Source of the DNA: Chara braunii
Taxonomy: Eukaryota > Streptophyta > Charophyceae > Charales > Characeae
DNA: 41,922 nt
NCBI GenBank assembly: GCA_003427395.1
Contig: BFEA01000534.1
Coordinates: 593,085 to 635,006, forward strand
Reading direction: 5' to 3'
The position numbers were made by a program, and so were the translations under genes. Shown here piece after piece: positions 10,600-21,643 of the stretch. Position 1 is the first letter of the stretch; the number at the start of each line of letters is the position of its first letter. The notes beneath the pieces were generated by a model that did not search any database, had not been told where the DNA came from, and saw only the letters and a list, made by a program, of their open reading frames with translations.

Positions 10600-12578
10600 T
10601 CTAAACATAAATCAAAGGTAAATAAAAGAAAGCATGTGCAATCTCAGTTTCATCTTTGTTGCTTGACTGAATTCGGATTGAAGGTGGGTTGTGAAGTGGG
10701 GGGAAGGCGGGAGGAAACTAATTTTTGTTTGAGATATACTGGGTCAACCAAAGATTGAGCTTAGTTCCTAAGTTGAATGTATCAGTGCTATGTTTTATTT
10801 TGATTTTCTGAAAGACCAGACTTTGTTCCTAAGTTGGATGATCTATTGTTCAGAGTTGTGAGATATGTCCGTGTTTGCTTTTTCAGGGACCAAATTTTGT
10901 TTCTAAGTTGAATGACTTGGTCGCCTAGGTTTATTTGTTTTTTTTTTTAGTGGGATTGAGTTCTGTTCCTAAGTTGAATGACCCAGTCTCCTTACGTTTC
11001 TTTATTGTTTATGAAAAAGGGAGTTTCGAACTTTGTTCTTAAGTTGGATGACTCGAACTTCTTTTTTGTTTATTCAGACAAAGGATCGAGCTTAGGTTCC
11101 AAGTTGAATGGTTTGGTTTAGAACCACACACATGTTGGAACCAAATGATAAATGTATCTTATATTTTATCACTATCTTACTTATGAATATGCAAATCATA
11201 CTTTCTTTCTAAGTTGAATGGTCAAACTATAACTTATCTAAATGGAGAGTGTCAACTAAGAATATAAATTTGTGCTAAGACGGGGCATGTTGAACTCATT
11301 TTCTATGTTAAATGATTCAATCCTATACTACCTTAAGCGACTAAGAGCAGAAAGTTATATATAACTTGGCTACTTTAAACAGTTCAGGGCGTAGTGCCCT
11401 GTGGTTGTGTATATTTAACGGTTGAGCTAGACTTTGTTTCTAAGTTGAATGGTCGAGCTTTACGCCTTATGTAAATTGGGTATAAGGAATAAATCATTGA
11501 GAGACTACGAACTATTGTTGACAAAGTTCAACCTTAAGACTGAACGAGAGTACTTACCATTGTGGTTTGGACATGTATGTGGTTGAGTATGAGATCCACC
11601 TAGTATGAGTTTCAGTTGATAGGTAGTTGCTTTCTCGCTTGCAACGTGCTAAAGCTATAGGACTTAGTTCAATTCCTGCATTTCCAGAGCTAATTTTGTT
11701 TTACTAAATCAATTCACACATTTACATCATTTATTTTGCGTGGCTTTGTATAAATTAAAAACAAATATTTTCTTTACAAAAAGAGCGGCAAAAATTAAAA
11801 AATAAATAAATCGTTAGTCCAACTTTTATATTTGGCTTAATAAAATTCTGAAGAGTCTTATTTTATACGAGAAATGTTGCCCGAATTTATGCTAATTCTG
11901 AGATTAGACAAAAATTGACGTTGAGAAGATACATCATTTCAGATTCTGTATTTCGCTCGGTATAAATTTTGAGAAGTTGTTTTATCTACGGGAAGAGCTT
12001 TTGAATTTTCTACACATCTATGAAGTTAGTTAAATTTTTTCTCGACAAAAACTCACATTTTATTTCGAGTTCTTGTCTGGCTTAGTATAAAAATGGAGAG
12101 TCTACTTTTGTAATGGAGATGCTGCCAAAAATTTTATTAATTCAGGGAGTTAAACAAACGTTATCTTTTTTTAGAGTTAAGGACAATTTTAATTTTCATA
12201 TTCGGACGAATATGACTTCTGCGAAAACACTTTTCCTACGGGAAGTGTTGGCGAAATTTCCTTAGTTTAAAGGAGTTAAATTATATTGTGATAGAAAATA
12301 TTTTGGCAATCCATTATATTATATGTTGATAGGAAAGATTTTGACGATTCATCCTGTATGGGGGAAATGTTGTCATAGGAAAAATTTTGCCAATCCACTA
12401 GATTATATATTGATAGGAAAGATTCTGGCGATTCATCCTGTATGGAGGAGATGTTGAACACTTGCTTAAAAGATGACTTAAACCTAGTTATGAAAGATTT
12501 TAAGAGAGAGCGTGATATGAAGATTATTCTCCACACACTTATAAACTTAGCCGAAGGATTGATTTGTCTTGTGTTACA
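10600..12578 (-). repeat. Right inverted arm of the large element
   Basis: About nine copies of ttgttcctaagttgaatg (10,750-11,455) are followed by about five units built on gggagatgttgccaaaaatttt (11,770-12,450). The terminal segment gtgatatgaagattattctc (12,511-12,530) matches the reverse complement of gaatgaaccttcatatcac at the left end. The segment gagcttagttcctaagttg near 10,755 and the adjoining ggtcaaccaaagattgagc mirror 1,375-1,405. Arm copies differ by many point changes, so the structure is old. Confidence 0.75.
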
Positions 12579-12911
12579 AATCCTTTTTTAGGATTCCAAT
12601 TCATAATTAGACTAATTTCAGCTTGATACTACGAGGATCAACTTTTGTTATCACCAATAACAAGTTGGTTGCCGATTAATTGATTTACGATTCAACTCCG
12701 ATTCACTTTTGCCACTCAACGTAAAGGCTTTAGCCCTGTGGTTTGAATTGCTTCGTTCAGATTTTCACCCGAACTTCCTTGAATCGTCATTTAACAATGA
12801 TACTATGTATTTTATTATGGAAGCTTGAACAAAGAATAAGACTTGTGTGGCTAAAGCGAGAGGTATAAGGGCAGAGAGTGGTTGAAGTTTATCTCGTGTA
12901 GTGTATTAACT
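12579..12911. other. AT-rich spacer, nothing recognised
   Basis: Unique AT-rich sequence between the end of the inverted arm and the gap-spanning repeat. Confidence 0.5.
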
Positions 12912-13264
12912 TTGGGTTGAATCTCAGTGGGTTGAATTTTTGATGTGATTGCATATATGTTTATGGTTTAGACTCTGGATTTAACTGTCTGCGATCACAT
13001 ATATATGGTTGACGAGAGTCTCACTGTGATTGTNNNNNNNNNNNNNNNNNNNNNNNNNNNNNNNNNNNNNNNNNNNNNNNNNNNNNNNNNNNNNNNNNNN
13101 NNNNNNNNNNNNNNNNNNNNNNNNNNNNNNNNNNNNNNNNNNNNNNNNTGATTGTGACTTTGGGTTGAATCTTTGATGTGATTGCATATATGTTTATGGT
13201 TTAGACTCTGGATTTAACTGTCTGCGATCACATATATATGGTTAACAAGTCTCATTGTGATTGT
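12912..13264. repeat. Tandem repeat spanning the N gap
   Basis: A segment containing gatgtgattgcatatatg, tttatggtttagactctgg and ctgcgatcacatatatatgg ends at 13,033. It recurs almost identically from about 13,160 to 13,264, with small differences such as gacgagag versus aacaag. Two or more copies of a unit of about 110-120 bp are implied. The gap may hide further copies, or the two flanks may be one copy duplicated by the assembler. Confidence 0.85.
13034..13148. other. Assembly gap (115 N)
   Basis: A run of about 115 N. The flanks on both sides are near-identical copies of one repeat, so the gap sits inside a tandem array and its true size is unknown. Confidence 0.97.
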
Positions 13265-13369
13265 AATAAGTGATCGTCTTGTATTTATAAACCTTTATTT
13301 GCATATATATCATTATCCCAAATGACAACGCGACCTGTTATGAGTGCGCGCGAGGGTTAAGTTCAACTT

Positions 13370-13575
13370 TGTTGAGCCCTGGGGCCCCAGCGGGCCAGCG
13401 GGGGTGCGGATGCGGAGGTGTGGGTGGCCAGGGTGCGAGGGTGGACGAAGATGCGGGGTGCGGGGTCGGGGTTGCGGGGCAGGGCTGGGGGTGCGGGGGT
13501 TGAGGCAAGGGCGAGGGTCTTTTGGCGAGGGTCGGGATCAGCAATTCCCGTGGCGGAGGTCCGGGGGTGAAATCC
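13370..13575. repeat. G-rich minisatellite
   Basis: Degenerate gtgcgggg / ggcgaggg units give strong G richness on the plus strand and multiple GGG/GGGG runs, so G-quadruplexes are possible. The opposing proline-rich frames are compositional artefacts. The boundary with the AT-rich DNA at 13,340 is abrupt. Confidence 0.75.
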
Positions 13576-15205
13576 GTACCCCGACTTGGACCACGGGAAT
13601 CCCCTTGTGATAACATTGGTTAAGCTGATATCGCATTTGAGACAAAAGGCAGACCTATTTTTTTCACCTTTGCTTTTTAGAGCTATTATAGATGAACGTT
13701 GAAGTCTGTGATCGCCGTCAAAGTCAAACCCCTTCATTTCTCTCCAGGCCCTGGATGATGGAGCTCATTTCAAGGGCGATAAAACCCGACTGCCAGCAGG
13801 AGCCTACATACCACCCATTTTCCACATGGTGTAAAAGAGGGTGTGGTTCTCAACCGTCTTCGCGATTGTCTAGCATCGAAAGATTAACCCCTCAAGAAGT
13901 GTCTCAACCGACACTTGAGTGTCGAACGCGACGCGACCCTCGAGACCATCGAGAGCCTCGTGATTATGTGTACTACATAGTACTCCATCGTTGCAGTTGC
14001 TTGCGTAGCCATACATAGCTAGTTTATATGAGAAACTCCTATGTCTACACGGTTTTATTGTAAGTCTTCCGCGCTACGCCGAACCAATTGTCGTGTCAAA
14101 AGGTTATGGGTTGAATACTGAAGGGATTAAGAGTGTTTTCGTTTCGTATGAGCGATCTGACTTTTGGTTTTGGCGTGGTGAGATGTGTGGTAAGAAGGAT
14201 GCGTCCTAATCGACCAACGACGAGTTGTGCTTGGAACTTCAACCCCCCAATGCATCGGGTGTACGAGAAAACGCCCTCGGCTGGGCCACCTATTGCGATT
14301 GCAACTGATTAACTTTCGCACGTGGTTTAGTAGCTAGACGGGGATATTCCCACCTAAGGGAAGGGACAGCTCCCGCAGGTGGAGGTCAGATGTACCTCTC
14401 CGCCCTATTCTGTTGTAAGGGTTCGCAATGGGCATGGCTGACACACTCGGTCGGAGAGGCGACGAAAGCTTCATTTGCATCGCGATCAATGAATGAAGTT
14501 ATGCCACAAATCCTGCCTGAGGCAGGCGAGAAGGTCCCCCTGCGGAACCGATACGCTAGACAGGCGTCACTCTTAGGAATCAATGCGTACGAACTCGGTT
14601 TAAATCTGAGTGGACATTTATACAATTATATTTTTCTTTACTTTTCAATCTAACTATATTTATAAATATTTCAATCTCTCTCTCTCTCTCTCTCTCTCTC
14701 TTTTCTTCTTCTCTCTGCATTCCAAAGAGAACAAAACTTTGTCGGGTTGTTTTTTTCTCTGCGCGCCGAAGCGAGGTGTCAAAATGTGCGCAGGCCATCG
14801 AATGGGGCGAATGAACGTGCGGATGAGGGCAATCACACACGCGAGGAGCGCCATGATTGTCGATTGAGGGGAATACCTCACAAGGGCAACTGCCATTAGT
14901 AGGCGATCGTCCCGCCCACTTTCTTTTGATTTACCTTTTATTCGTAGGTCCTTTTGTTGTACCGCAGTCGATGTATATAAACAAGTAATTCTATTGTTTC
15001 TTAAACTTTCTTTGTTTTTTTTTTTTTCTTTGCAAAAAAAATTATAACATCTCTATTCCTTTTTTTTTTTTTTTTTGTAATTGATAAAAGAAAAGAGCTT
15101 ATTATACTAATGGTATCTCCAGGTTCAGCAAGGGTCGGCCTACCAGTAGGCACACACTCGGAATTAATAGCTGAGCGAAATATTGAAGGTTCAACAACAA
15201 CTTAG
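13576..15205. other. No gene recognised; contains (CT)n and poly-T
   Basis: Shadow frames only. There is a CT run at 14,675-14,702 and poly-T/poly-A runs near 15,010-15,080. Confidence 0.5.
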
Positions 15206-15944
15206 TTAAAGCACTAGTACCTCTGAGCCTGTTTTTGCCGACCCTGATATTTCACTGCGCTCCGAGTTTGCCAAGTCTAGGTACCACTCCGTTTTCTTTC
15301 TGGCACTCTCACGGAAAGAACAAAAAAAACAGGATAAAAACAAGATAGCTGTGATCTCAAAAAAAAAAGGAAAAAAAAACAAAACAAAACAAAGATTTGG
15401 CCATGATTGCAGTTGTATACATTCTTGGAAGTCGTAGCGTGAGTGTGCGGTCAGTGAGGCCATCTCAGCCCCGTGGCCAGGTTGTCATATTCAAAAAAGA
15501 GAATAGAAGGGAAAAAAAACGGGCACACGGATCTGGCCGCGAAAATGGCTGGATACATTCCCCTTAGTACCATTGTGACGAGTGTTACAATCCTCTGATA
15601 AAACACAGCTTGAGCAGATCACGGATGGGTTGAGCAATTCACGGATTCCCCCCTGCCTTATTGACAGGGAACTTAGAAACACACGAGCAAGAAGAAAAAA
15701 AAAAAACCAGCAACATCCAGAATGTGACCGCCTTACTAGTGAGGTGCATTCTGTGGAGGAAAACTCTGCGCAACTTCATTGCAGTAGAGATAGTATTTTC
15801 TTTTTTTCCTTTTTCTTTCACTCGTGGGCAATATAAAAATCTGATTTATGGGACAGTGCCGACCCTGTGTCCCACCCCCGATAACTTTGGGAACTGGCAA
15901 AACATCGTAACTTCCCAACACCGGCCGAGGTACTAATGGTTTAA
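15206..15944. mobile_element. TTAA-family long element (739 bp)
   Basis: The left end TTAAAGCACTAGTACCTCTG and right end CCGAGGTACTAATGGTTTAA are degenerate inverted repeats bounded by TTAA. Just inside the left end is gtttttgccgaccctga...cactgcgctccgagttt, shared with the two long elements at 24,721 and 25,515. Many A-rich and T-rich tracts are present. No transposase. Confidence 0.75.
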
Positions 15945-15960
15945 GCAGTCAACAATTAAC

Positions 15961-16120
15961 TTGAACCACCAATACTTGGCCCAGCTACCAGCTGCGAAAA
16001 ACAAATAGCGTAGAAACGTTTCTAGTCAGTTGAATTTGGGTGCAGCTGTAGTAGCCCATACGTTTCCTAAAATTGTGTCTCGTTAAAGGGCACAACTCTA
16101 GGAAGTCCTTGGTGGTTTAA
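15961..16120. mobile_element. TTAA-family short element (160 bp)
   Basis: It begins TTGAACCACCAATACTTGGC and ends TCCTTGGTGGTTTAA. The interior (aaacgtttctagtcag, catacgtttcctaaa, gggcacaact) matches the 5,627-5,784 copy. It lies 16 bp from the preceding 739-bp element. Confidence 0.8.
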
Positions 16121-16479
16121 GCACTTGGATGTTGAGCCAGATCAAGCAACACTGGTCAGGAAATATGTGCTGGAGAACCAATCCAAGGAATGAAAGATGT
16201 ATTAGATATTTGAATGTAAACGGAGGAACGATCCAAGGAATGGAGTTCACTGAAAAAAAAGAAGAGCAAGCCCGTAGTGTCTTTCTACTCCCTGGAGTCC
16301 CTGCAATAGTAGATGCTATCCATGGATGTCGTCGTCCCCCGCAAGGGGGACTGTATAGTTGAACATACAAGACTGCCATCGTCCCCTGACCCCGAACACA
16401 GCGAACCATCGTCATGACTGTATTGGACGGAAAATTAGCTTGTATACCCTCCTTTATACGGCTGTAACCGCTTTCCCTG

Positions 16480-16660
16480 CAAAAAAAAAATTGTAAGACG
16501 GAAAACAATTGAACATCTCATTATGTCTTGCCCACCAGCAATATTGTTTTGGCGCTGGTGGGACAGGATCTCGCAACAAATAACGGATGACAACGCTTGG
16601 CCTTGGGAATGGAGAACCCTTCTTCCAGGGGTCATTGCCCACTTCCAGGGGTCATTGCCC
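16480..16660 (+). pseudogene. Non-LTR retrotransposon remnant (RT zinc-binding domain-like)
   Basis: The plus-frame peptide RKTIEHLIMSCPPAILFWRW followed by WDRISQQI resembles the zinc-binding C-terminal domain of plant LINE reverse transcriptases (pattern ETxxHLxxxCPxAxxxW). It is preceded by a possible Cys-containing segment but no palm domain, and an A-rich run interrupts it. It is read as a short relic; a chance resemblance is possible. Confidence 0.4.
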
Positions 16661-16664
16661 AAGG
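16629..16664. repeat. Short tandem duplication
   Basis: The segment caggggtcattgcccac/a is repeated twice in immediate succession with a period of about 20 bp. Confidence 0.85.
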
Positions 16665-16715
16665 TATTCAGGGTGCGATTTCAAAACCCGCTGGTGCTAA
16701 TCTCATATCGCATCT

Positions 16716-16822
16716 ACCATCTTCACCCGAACAGAACACCCCACCATGATAGTTGTATTTGGTGCAATTTTCAATCCAGACACAACTGTAGTGACCGGGC
16801 GTTCTATGTGGGTGAAGACGGT
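16716..16822. mobile_element. 107-bp palindromic miniature element, copy b
   Basis: It starts ACCATCTTCACCCGAACAGA and ends GTGGGTGAAGACGGT. It has the same length and centre (ttggtgcaattttcaatcca) as copy c. It is followed by catcagagatttcattcatg and tacaaagtgaacag, which also follow copy c, so element plus flank form a tandem duplication with a period of about 238 bp. Confidence 0.75.
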
Positions 16823-16952
16823 AGAGTACGTCATACCATCAGAGATTTCATTCATGACAATACATACAAAGTGAACAGAAGGCAATGAACGACAGCGTCA
16901 CACCACTAGTACATGGCCCTACCCTTGTGGAGATTTGCTTATCACCTAACCT

Positions 16953-17060
16953 TCGTGTCTTCATGCGAACAGAACAATCCATCATTATAGTCATATTTGG
17001 TGCAATTTTCTATCCAGATACAGCAGTAATAACCGGGCATTATATTCGGGTGAAGAAGGT
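16953..17060. mobile_element. 107-bp palindromic miniature element, copy c
   Basis: Left arm cgtgtcttcatgcgaacaga; right arm ttcgggtgaagaaggt. The 65-bp flank after it (attagagatttcattt, tacaaagtgaacag) repeats the flank of copy b. Confidence 0.7.
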
Positions 17061-17130
17061 AGCACTACATCATACCATTAGAGATTTCATTTACAACACT
17101 ATATACAAAGTGAACAGAGGGCTATGTGTG

Positions 17131-17608
17131 ACCTGTCATGGATGTTGTGCTTCTGCTCGTCGGGATCTCTGCCTTTTCCACCCTGTTTCCTAGTTGTGCC
17201 AATCTTTCCATCGCATGTGAAAGTCGTTTATCTCTGCAACTTTGCCCCTTGCAAGCCACACATAAGTGACTTGCCTTGACTCTTCTCTGTGATCCCAACA
17301 CTGCAACTTCCGTAGCTGCTCTTACCTTTCTTGCGCTTTATTATTTATCTGGCAGGCTCATGTAGTGGACCTGAGAGGAAAGGTGTTAAGGCAAGCTGAC
17401 AGTCGATCCTCCACGGTGCGGGAGTAGTCCATGCTGATCAGGGGTCCTTCGGCCAGATGGAAGGGAGCGTGAGTATGTGTCTCATGATGTAATACTATTT
17501 CCGACTTGCCAGCCATTGTGGTCTGGTAGTCCCAATCCTTGTGAAATTTTAGGAGGTGGCAAAGAAGAAATATAAATCTTGTGAGGCTGGTGCTGTATAC
17601 TGGCAGTT
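17131..17608. other. No gene recognised
   Basis: Unique sequence without a recognisable coding region. A possible right end of a TTAA element (atactggcagttttaa) ends at 17,612, abutting the next element. Confidence 0.4.
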
Positions 17609-17764
17609 TTAAGCCGGCAGTACTTTTCTCATACATCAGACGCAGGCGCATTGCGCGCCAAGGACGGCCGATGTACCTGGCCGGCTCTGGAGGCCGAATA
17701 GGGCCTCCATGTCAACCTCCGCACCTGAAATTTTCAAGCGTGGCAAGGTACTGGTGGGGTTTAA
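17609..17764. mobile_element. TTAA-family short element (156 bp)
   Basis: Left end TTAAGCCGGCAGTACTTTTC, right end AAGGTACTGGTGGGGTTTAA. The repeats are more diverged than in other copies. The interior is GC-rich and unrelated to the 158/160-bp subfamily. Confidence 0.55.
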
Positions 17765-17859
17765 GTAGGGCTGAGCTGAAGAGGCTGTCCACTTCAGCAG
17801 GAAGAATTTCTGCATAACGTCTGGAAGGCTGTTCGCTGTTGAAGGAAGAAATTTGGTTT

Positions 17860-17930
17860 GTTTTCTTGGGAATCGCCCACGACTCTTTGTATCAGTGATC
17901 GATTTTCTTGGGAATGGCCCACGACTCTTA
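17860..17930. repeat. Short direct repeat
   Basis: ttttcttgggaatcgcccac plus gactctt occurs twice with a period of about 43 bp, immediately before a TTAA element. Confidence 0.8.
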
Positions 17931-18114
17931 TTAAACCACCAGTGCATGGCCCCAGCTCTGCAGAGAAGTGCTCCAAACTTTTCAGGGCTCGAGGCTGCCG
18001 GACCACAATGTCTGGCAGCACCAGCCAAAGAAGAAACGAAGTGCGCTGCTGGCCGTTTGGAAAGGCTCGGCGCACCGTGCAGCGCATCCAGGCCCTCGTG
18101 TACTGGTGGTTTAA
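17931..18114. mobile_element. TTAA-family short element (184 bp)
   Basis: The inverted ends TTAAACCACCAGTGCATGGC and ...GTGTACTGGTGGTTTAA are bounded by TTAA. The interior is GC-rich and non-coding. Confidence 0.8.
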
Positions 18115-19985
18115 ATTTGGTTCTGTTCCAACTACTACCGAGTAAACATTCCAGTTAACCCAAGGCCTTGTGCTTCTTCATCGCCCAGCCATTTTTCTCC
18201 AACATGGCTGCCACAAATATGAGGTGTTCGGCTACTGAAGCAAAATGGCTGGTGCCGGCACCGGCCAAAAGAAGGCCCACGCCCATTCCTTTTTCTTTGG
18301 CATGCATTGTGTTTCCCAGGTTGTAAAAATGTACTGTTTAAAGGTAACTGTGCTCTTAGTTCAAAAAAAAACACACAAAGGTTGAGGCTCTCCATTCTTT
18401 GTGCCACCAGTTCCTCCTGGTTTCCCCTCCCTTGTTCTTTTGTTTTTCTCTTTTTTACAGTTCTTTTTCTCTTTTTTTTCATAAGTTCATTTGGAGCCCA
18501 GTCTACGCTAACAAACAATTGACCAAAAAGCAGAAACTCACGACTAATAGACACCCATCAACTGCAAACCTCCATCCAGTGCACCCTCGCAAGGAAGGAA
18601 GCAGTGATGATGTGTCCAGGGTCCTGGCATCACCTGCATACGTTACGACCTCCCTCCCTCCCTCCCTCCGTGTGAGCATGAACAAGATGGAGAAAAAGTA
18701 CGAGCAGCAGAGTTGAGTTGGGCAAGAGGGTAATGAGTAGGATTGATTGCTGCAGCATAGCTGGTGCGGGACTGGTTGTACGGCCAGGTCCAGCACCCCC
18801 GTGCAGGTTAGGCAACGATCCCCAGGGGCTTGGCACTGTGCTGGGACAGGCTAATCCAGAGGGAGCGACGGTAGAGATGGGAAGGAGTGTTCCGCTGAAG
18901 AAGGGATACAGCCGAAACCTGCTAATGGCCCCAATAAGAAATGTATCGTTGGGACAGTGGACCCAATTTTCAGAAGGCGGCGGCTGCACCTCTTTCGAAG
19001 GTAAGGATGGGAAGGCAGGAAGGATGATCATAACGCAAAGAGTGGAGGGAATGTTGTGCCAAGTACGGGAATGTTGTGCCAAGCAAGGTAACACCCCCAG
19101 CAAGAAATGATAAGGGTGGGTGCATCAGCTGGCCAGGAACCGGGTGCCAGGCCGATGCGCAAGGCGTTCATTTCATTGAAGTAACGTACTAGAAAAACAA
19201 AAGAAACAAACTAGAAGTTCACGTGTCCTCGTGTTGCAGAGTGTTGAAGCTGTTTGCACTGAACAAGGCATGCACTCAGTTTTTCGCACCGAATATCCTC
19301 GCCATACCACTCTCTCGAAAATGAAAAACATTCTGAGAGGGCTCAAGGGACTGGAGAGGTGCCAGATTTGTGCGCTCAGACCACTTTGCCACACACAGTG
19401 CTCGAACTGCGAGCTTGCAAAAGCTGGGTCGTGAAAAAGACGAAAGAGTCCCGAACTCGTTGGTCCCAAAGTCAGGCCCACTCTCTCAAAAGTGTCAAGC
19501 GTAAACCGAGAGCACGCCCAACCAGTACTAGACCAAGGGCACCCACCTTACAACCCAAATTTAAGGGTCATCATGGAACCCCCCTTCTTTTCTGACCCCT
19601 CTTCCTGGGCATACTTGGCACCCGCTACCCAAGAGATAGACCACTGGATCCCCCGATCGCCATTGAGCAGAGTCTGCTGATGTTCGTAGGGGAGGGGACC
19701 TGAGGGGAGGCACAGGGATTGGTCCTGTTGGCATGGTCCCTGATGCCACCGGCTGTCCCATGGCCGGTATCGCCCACCTGCAGCTCGGGAGCAGCCCCCG
19801 CATGTTCTCTTGTGAACACGGTTCTGGCTGCTACGGGCTTCCCCGTATGCCTACAAGTAGTAGTGGTAGGTAGGTAGTGTGAGGTGAAATTTAGAGAAGA
19901 ATAAAAAAAAAGAAGAAAAAAAAAAAAGAATTGTTTTCTTGCTTTCAACTTTTCAAGAGGTTGGGTGAAAATACCCAAACTCGGT
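18115..19985. other. No gene recognised
   Basis: Overlapping frames of 100-157 codons occur on both strands, for example plus 18,718-19,110. None shows a domain, hydrophobic pattern or splice-supported extension. A (TCCC)n run is at about 18,650-18,670, and a short duplication gggaatgttgtgccaag is near 19,048-19,085. Confidence 0.45.
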
Positions 19986-20398
19986 CTGCTGCATTGAAAC
20001 GAACAACTTTTCCAAACCCGGTCCCCTCCTCGCAACCCAGACTCCTCTTTAGTCGTTAGAGGAGGTGTTTAACGTATGTGCCCTTCCTTCCAAGCCAAGT
20101 TCTTGCAACCTAAACCCTAGGAGTTTTTGTTACGACGAAAAAAAAAGACACGCTTTCGATAATGGTGTGAAGGAGGGCCTACACTTACAATAGGAGTTTC
20201 TTGGGTGGTCCTTCAGGACCTTCACACCATTATCCCAAGAGGTTTTTTTTTTTTTTTGTCGTAACAAAAACTCCTTTTATGGTTTAGGGTTTAGGTTGCA
20301 AGAACTTGGCTTGGAAGCGCGGGCACATACGTTAAACACCTCCTCTAAGGCCTAAAGAGGATTCCGGTTCGGAAAAAGGGTCCGTTTCAATGCAGCAG
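19986..20398. mobile_element. Snapback inverted repeat (413 bp, arms about 190 bp)
   Basis: The left arm (from ctgctgcattgaaac) and right arm (ending gtttcaatgcagcag) are reverse complements over nearly their whole length. This includes gaggaggtgtttaacgtatg / catacgttaaacacctcctc, gccaagttcttgcaacctaa and aataatggtgtgaagg-type segments. The loop is at about 20,181-20,208. The right arm contains tttagggtttagg, a two-unit TTTAGGG telomere-like motif. Transcription in either direction would give a long double-stranded hairpin. It resembles a MITE or foldback element; a microRNA/siRNA source is possible. Confidence 0.8.
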
Positions 20399-20712
20399 CC
20401 TGCAGGTGCGCAGTGCAAGGACTTCATCCAAGCTGGCAGAAAGCTGGGAAAAACCTCCCGAGAGTTTTCTGTTGATAAAAGCGAGGACTCGTCATCAACA
20501 TACCTGGCCACAAAGAATGCCACATTCATTCCCAAAAGTTGTAGAGGGAGGACTCTTTGCTAGTGTACCTGGCCACAAAGAAGGCAACATTCATTCCAAA
20601 AGTTCTGGTGTGCATACTTCCTCGGTCTCAGACTAGATGCAATTTAGGTCGAGAAACTGTCCAAATGCTGTGTATTTGTACAGCTGCCATGCTGGAGAGG
20701 AAGACGGAGGCA
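20399..20712. other. No gene recognised; short duplicated phrase
   Basis: The phrase acctggccacaaagaa(t/g)gc, followed closely by acattcattcc, occurs twice near 20,500 and 20,570. Otherwise unremarkable. Confidence 0.5.
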
Positions 20713-20938
20713 GTATTTGGTCTCAAGCATGGGTGTGCACTTGTGTTTTATTTATTATTCATGTAATTTTCATCATGTTAATTGCAGATTTGTCCTATCT
20801 CTCGAGTCTTTCTGCTGTGCTCTTTGTATTTGGTCTCAAGCATGGGTGTGCACTTGTGTTTTATCTATTATTCATGTAATTTTCATCAAGTTAATTGCAG
20901 ATTTGTCGTATCTCTAGAGTCTTTCTGCTGTGCTCTTT
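20713..20938. repeat. Tandem duplication, period 113 bp
   Basis: Two consecutive units starting gtatttggtctcaagcatgg at 20,713 and 20,826 differ at only a few positions. The low divergence indicates a recent duplication. Frames running through it are artefacts. Confidence 0.95.
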
Positions 20939-20984
20939 GCTTTTCTCTCTGAGATACCACGAGCGAAGCAAAAAGATAACGTTC

Positions 20985-21640
20985 GACATACCGAGACACT
21001 ACACTACAAGACCAAAAGCATTCAGAGGGTTTCTGATGGCATACTCACACCAGGACTTTTGTTTCTTATGCATGGACGTAATTGCGGTCAAATGCATCCA
21101 AGTACCCAGCCATAAATGCAGTCAGATACATATAAGATACAGCTAGTGTGAGCGCGCCCTGACTTCGGTTATATTCGCACATTGCATAGACAGAATGTTC
21201 ACTGTACCAAGACATTCATCCAATTGGAGTATACTCTCAAAGGAACGTACCGAGACATACATAACAAGACCAAATGCATTCAGAGGCTGTCTGGCTCGGC
21301 TTATTTATGAAGACAATGTTCAGTGTATGAAGACATTCATCCAATGTGAGTACACTGCAAGGAATGTTCACTGTACCAAGACATTCATCCAATCTGAGAA
21401 TGCTCTCCAAGGAATGTACCCATACATACATAACAAGTCCAAAGGCATTCAGAGGCTGTCTGTCTCGCCTTATTTACGCCTTACACAGACATAATGTTCA
21501 GTGTATGAAGACATTCATCAAATGTGAGTACACTGCAAGGACCACGAGCAATGCACGACATAATATGTTCAGCGTACCGAGACATATCTGGGCAAACCGA
21601 ATGTTCAATGTATCAATGCATTCATCCAATTTGAGTACAT
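20985..21640. repeat. Degenerate minisatellite, units about 50-55 bp in a higher-order pattern
   Basis: Repeated phrases include gttcactgtaccaagacattc, atccaatgtgagtacactgc, acatacataacaagaccaaa and gcattcagaggctgtctg. They form several basic units and at least two larger repeats of about 160-210 bp. Ends in a GA run. Confidence 0.8.
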
Positions 21641-21641
21641 C

Positions 21642-21643
<2 letters not shown>

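Larger units (their letters stand above)
49..12578. mobile_element. Large inverted-repeat (foldback-like) structure with arrayed arms
   Basis: The outer 1.5 kb on the left and outer 2.0 kb on the right are inverted copies of each other, from the very ends (TGTAACACAA at 49; TTGTGTTACA ending at 12,578) inward. Order is mirrored: an outer array of about 100-125-bp units, then an inner array of short units around a cttagaaacaatgttc / gttcctaagttgaatg core, then a C-rich stretch. The ends read TG...CA, which would also suit LTR termini. No transposase, reverse transcriptase or integrase reading frame was recognised in the 9-kb interior, and no target-site duplication was found. It could be a non-autonomous foldback or long-TIR Mutator-like element, or two oppositely oriented LTR-like sequences. 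Confidence 0.6.

Noticed and set aside
49-12578. A standard LTR retrotransposon
   Set aside because: The end repeats are inverted rather than direct, and no primer-binding site, polypurine tract, gag or pol was recognised; the TG...CA ends keep it as an alternative only.
18718-19110. 130-codon plus frame
   Set aside because: No recognisable motif, and overlapping frames of similar length occur on the other strand.
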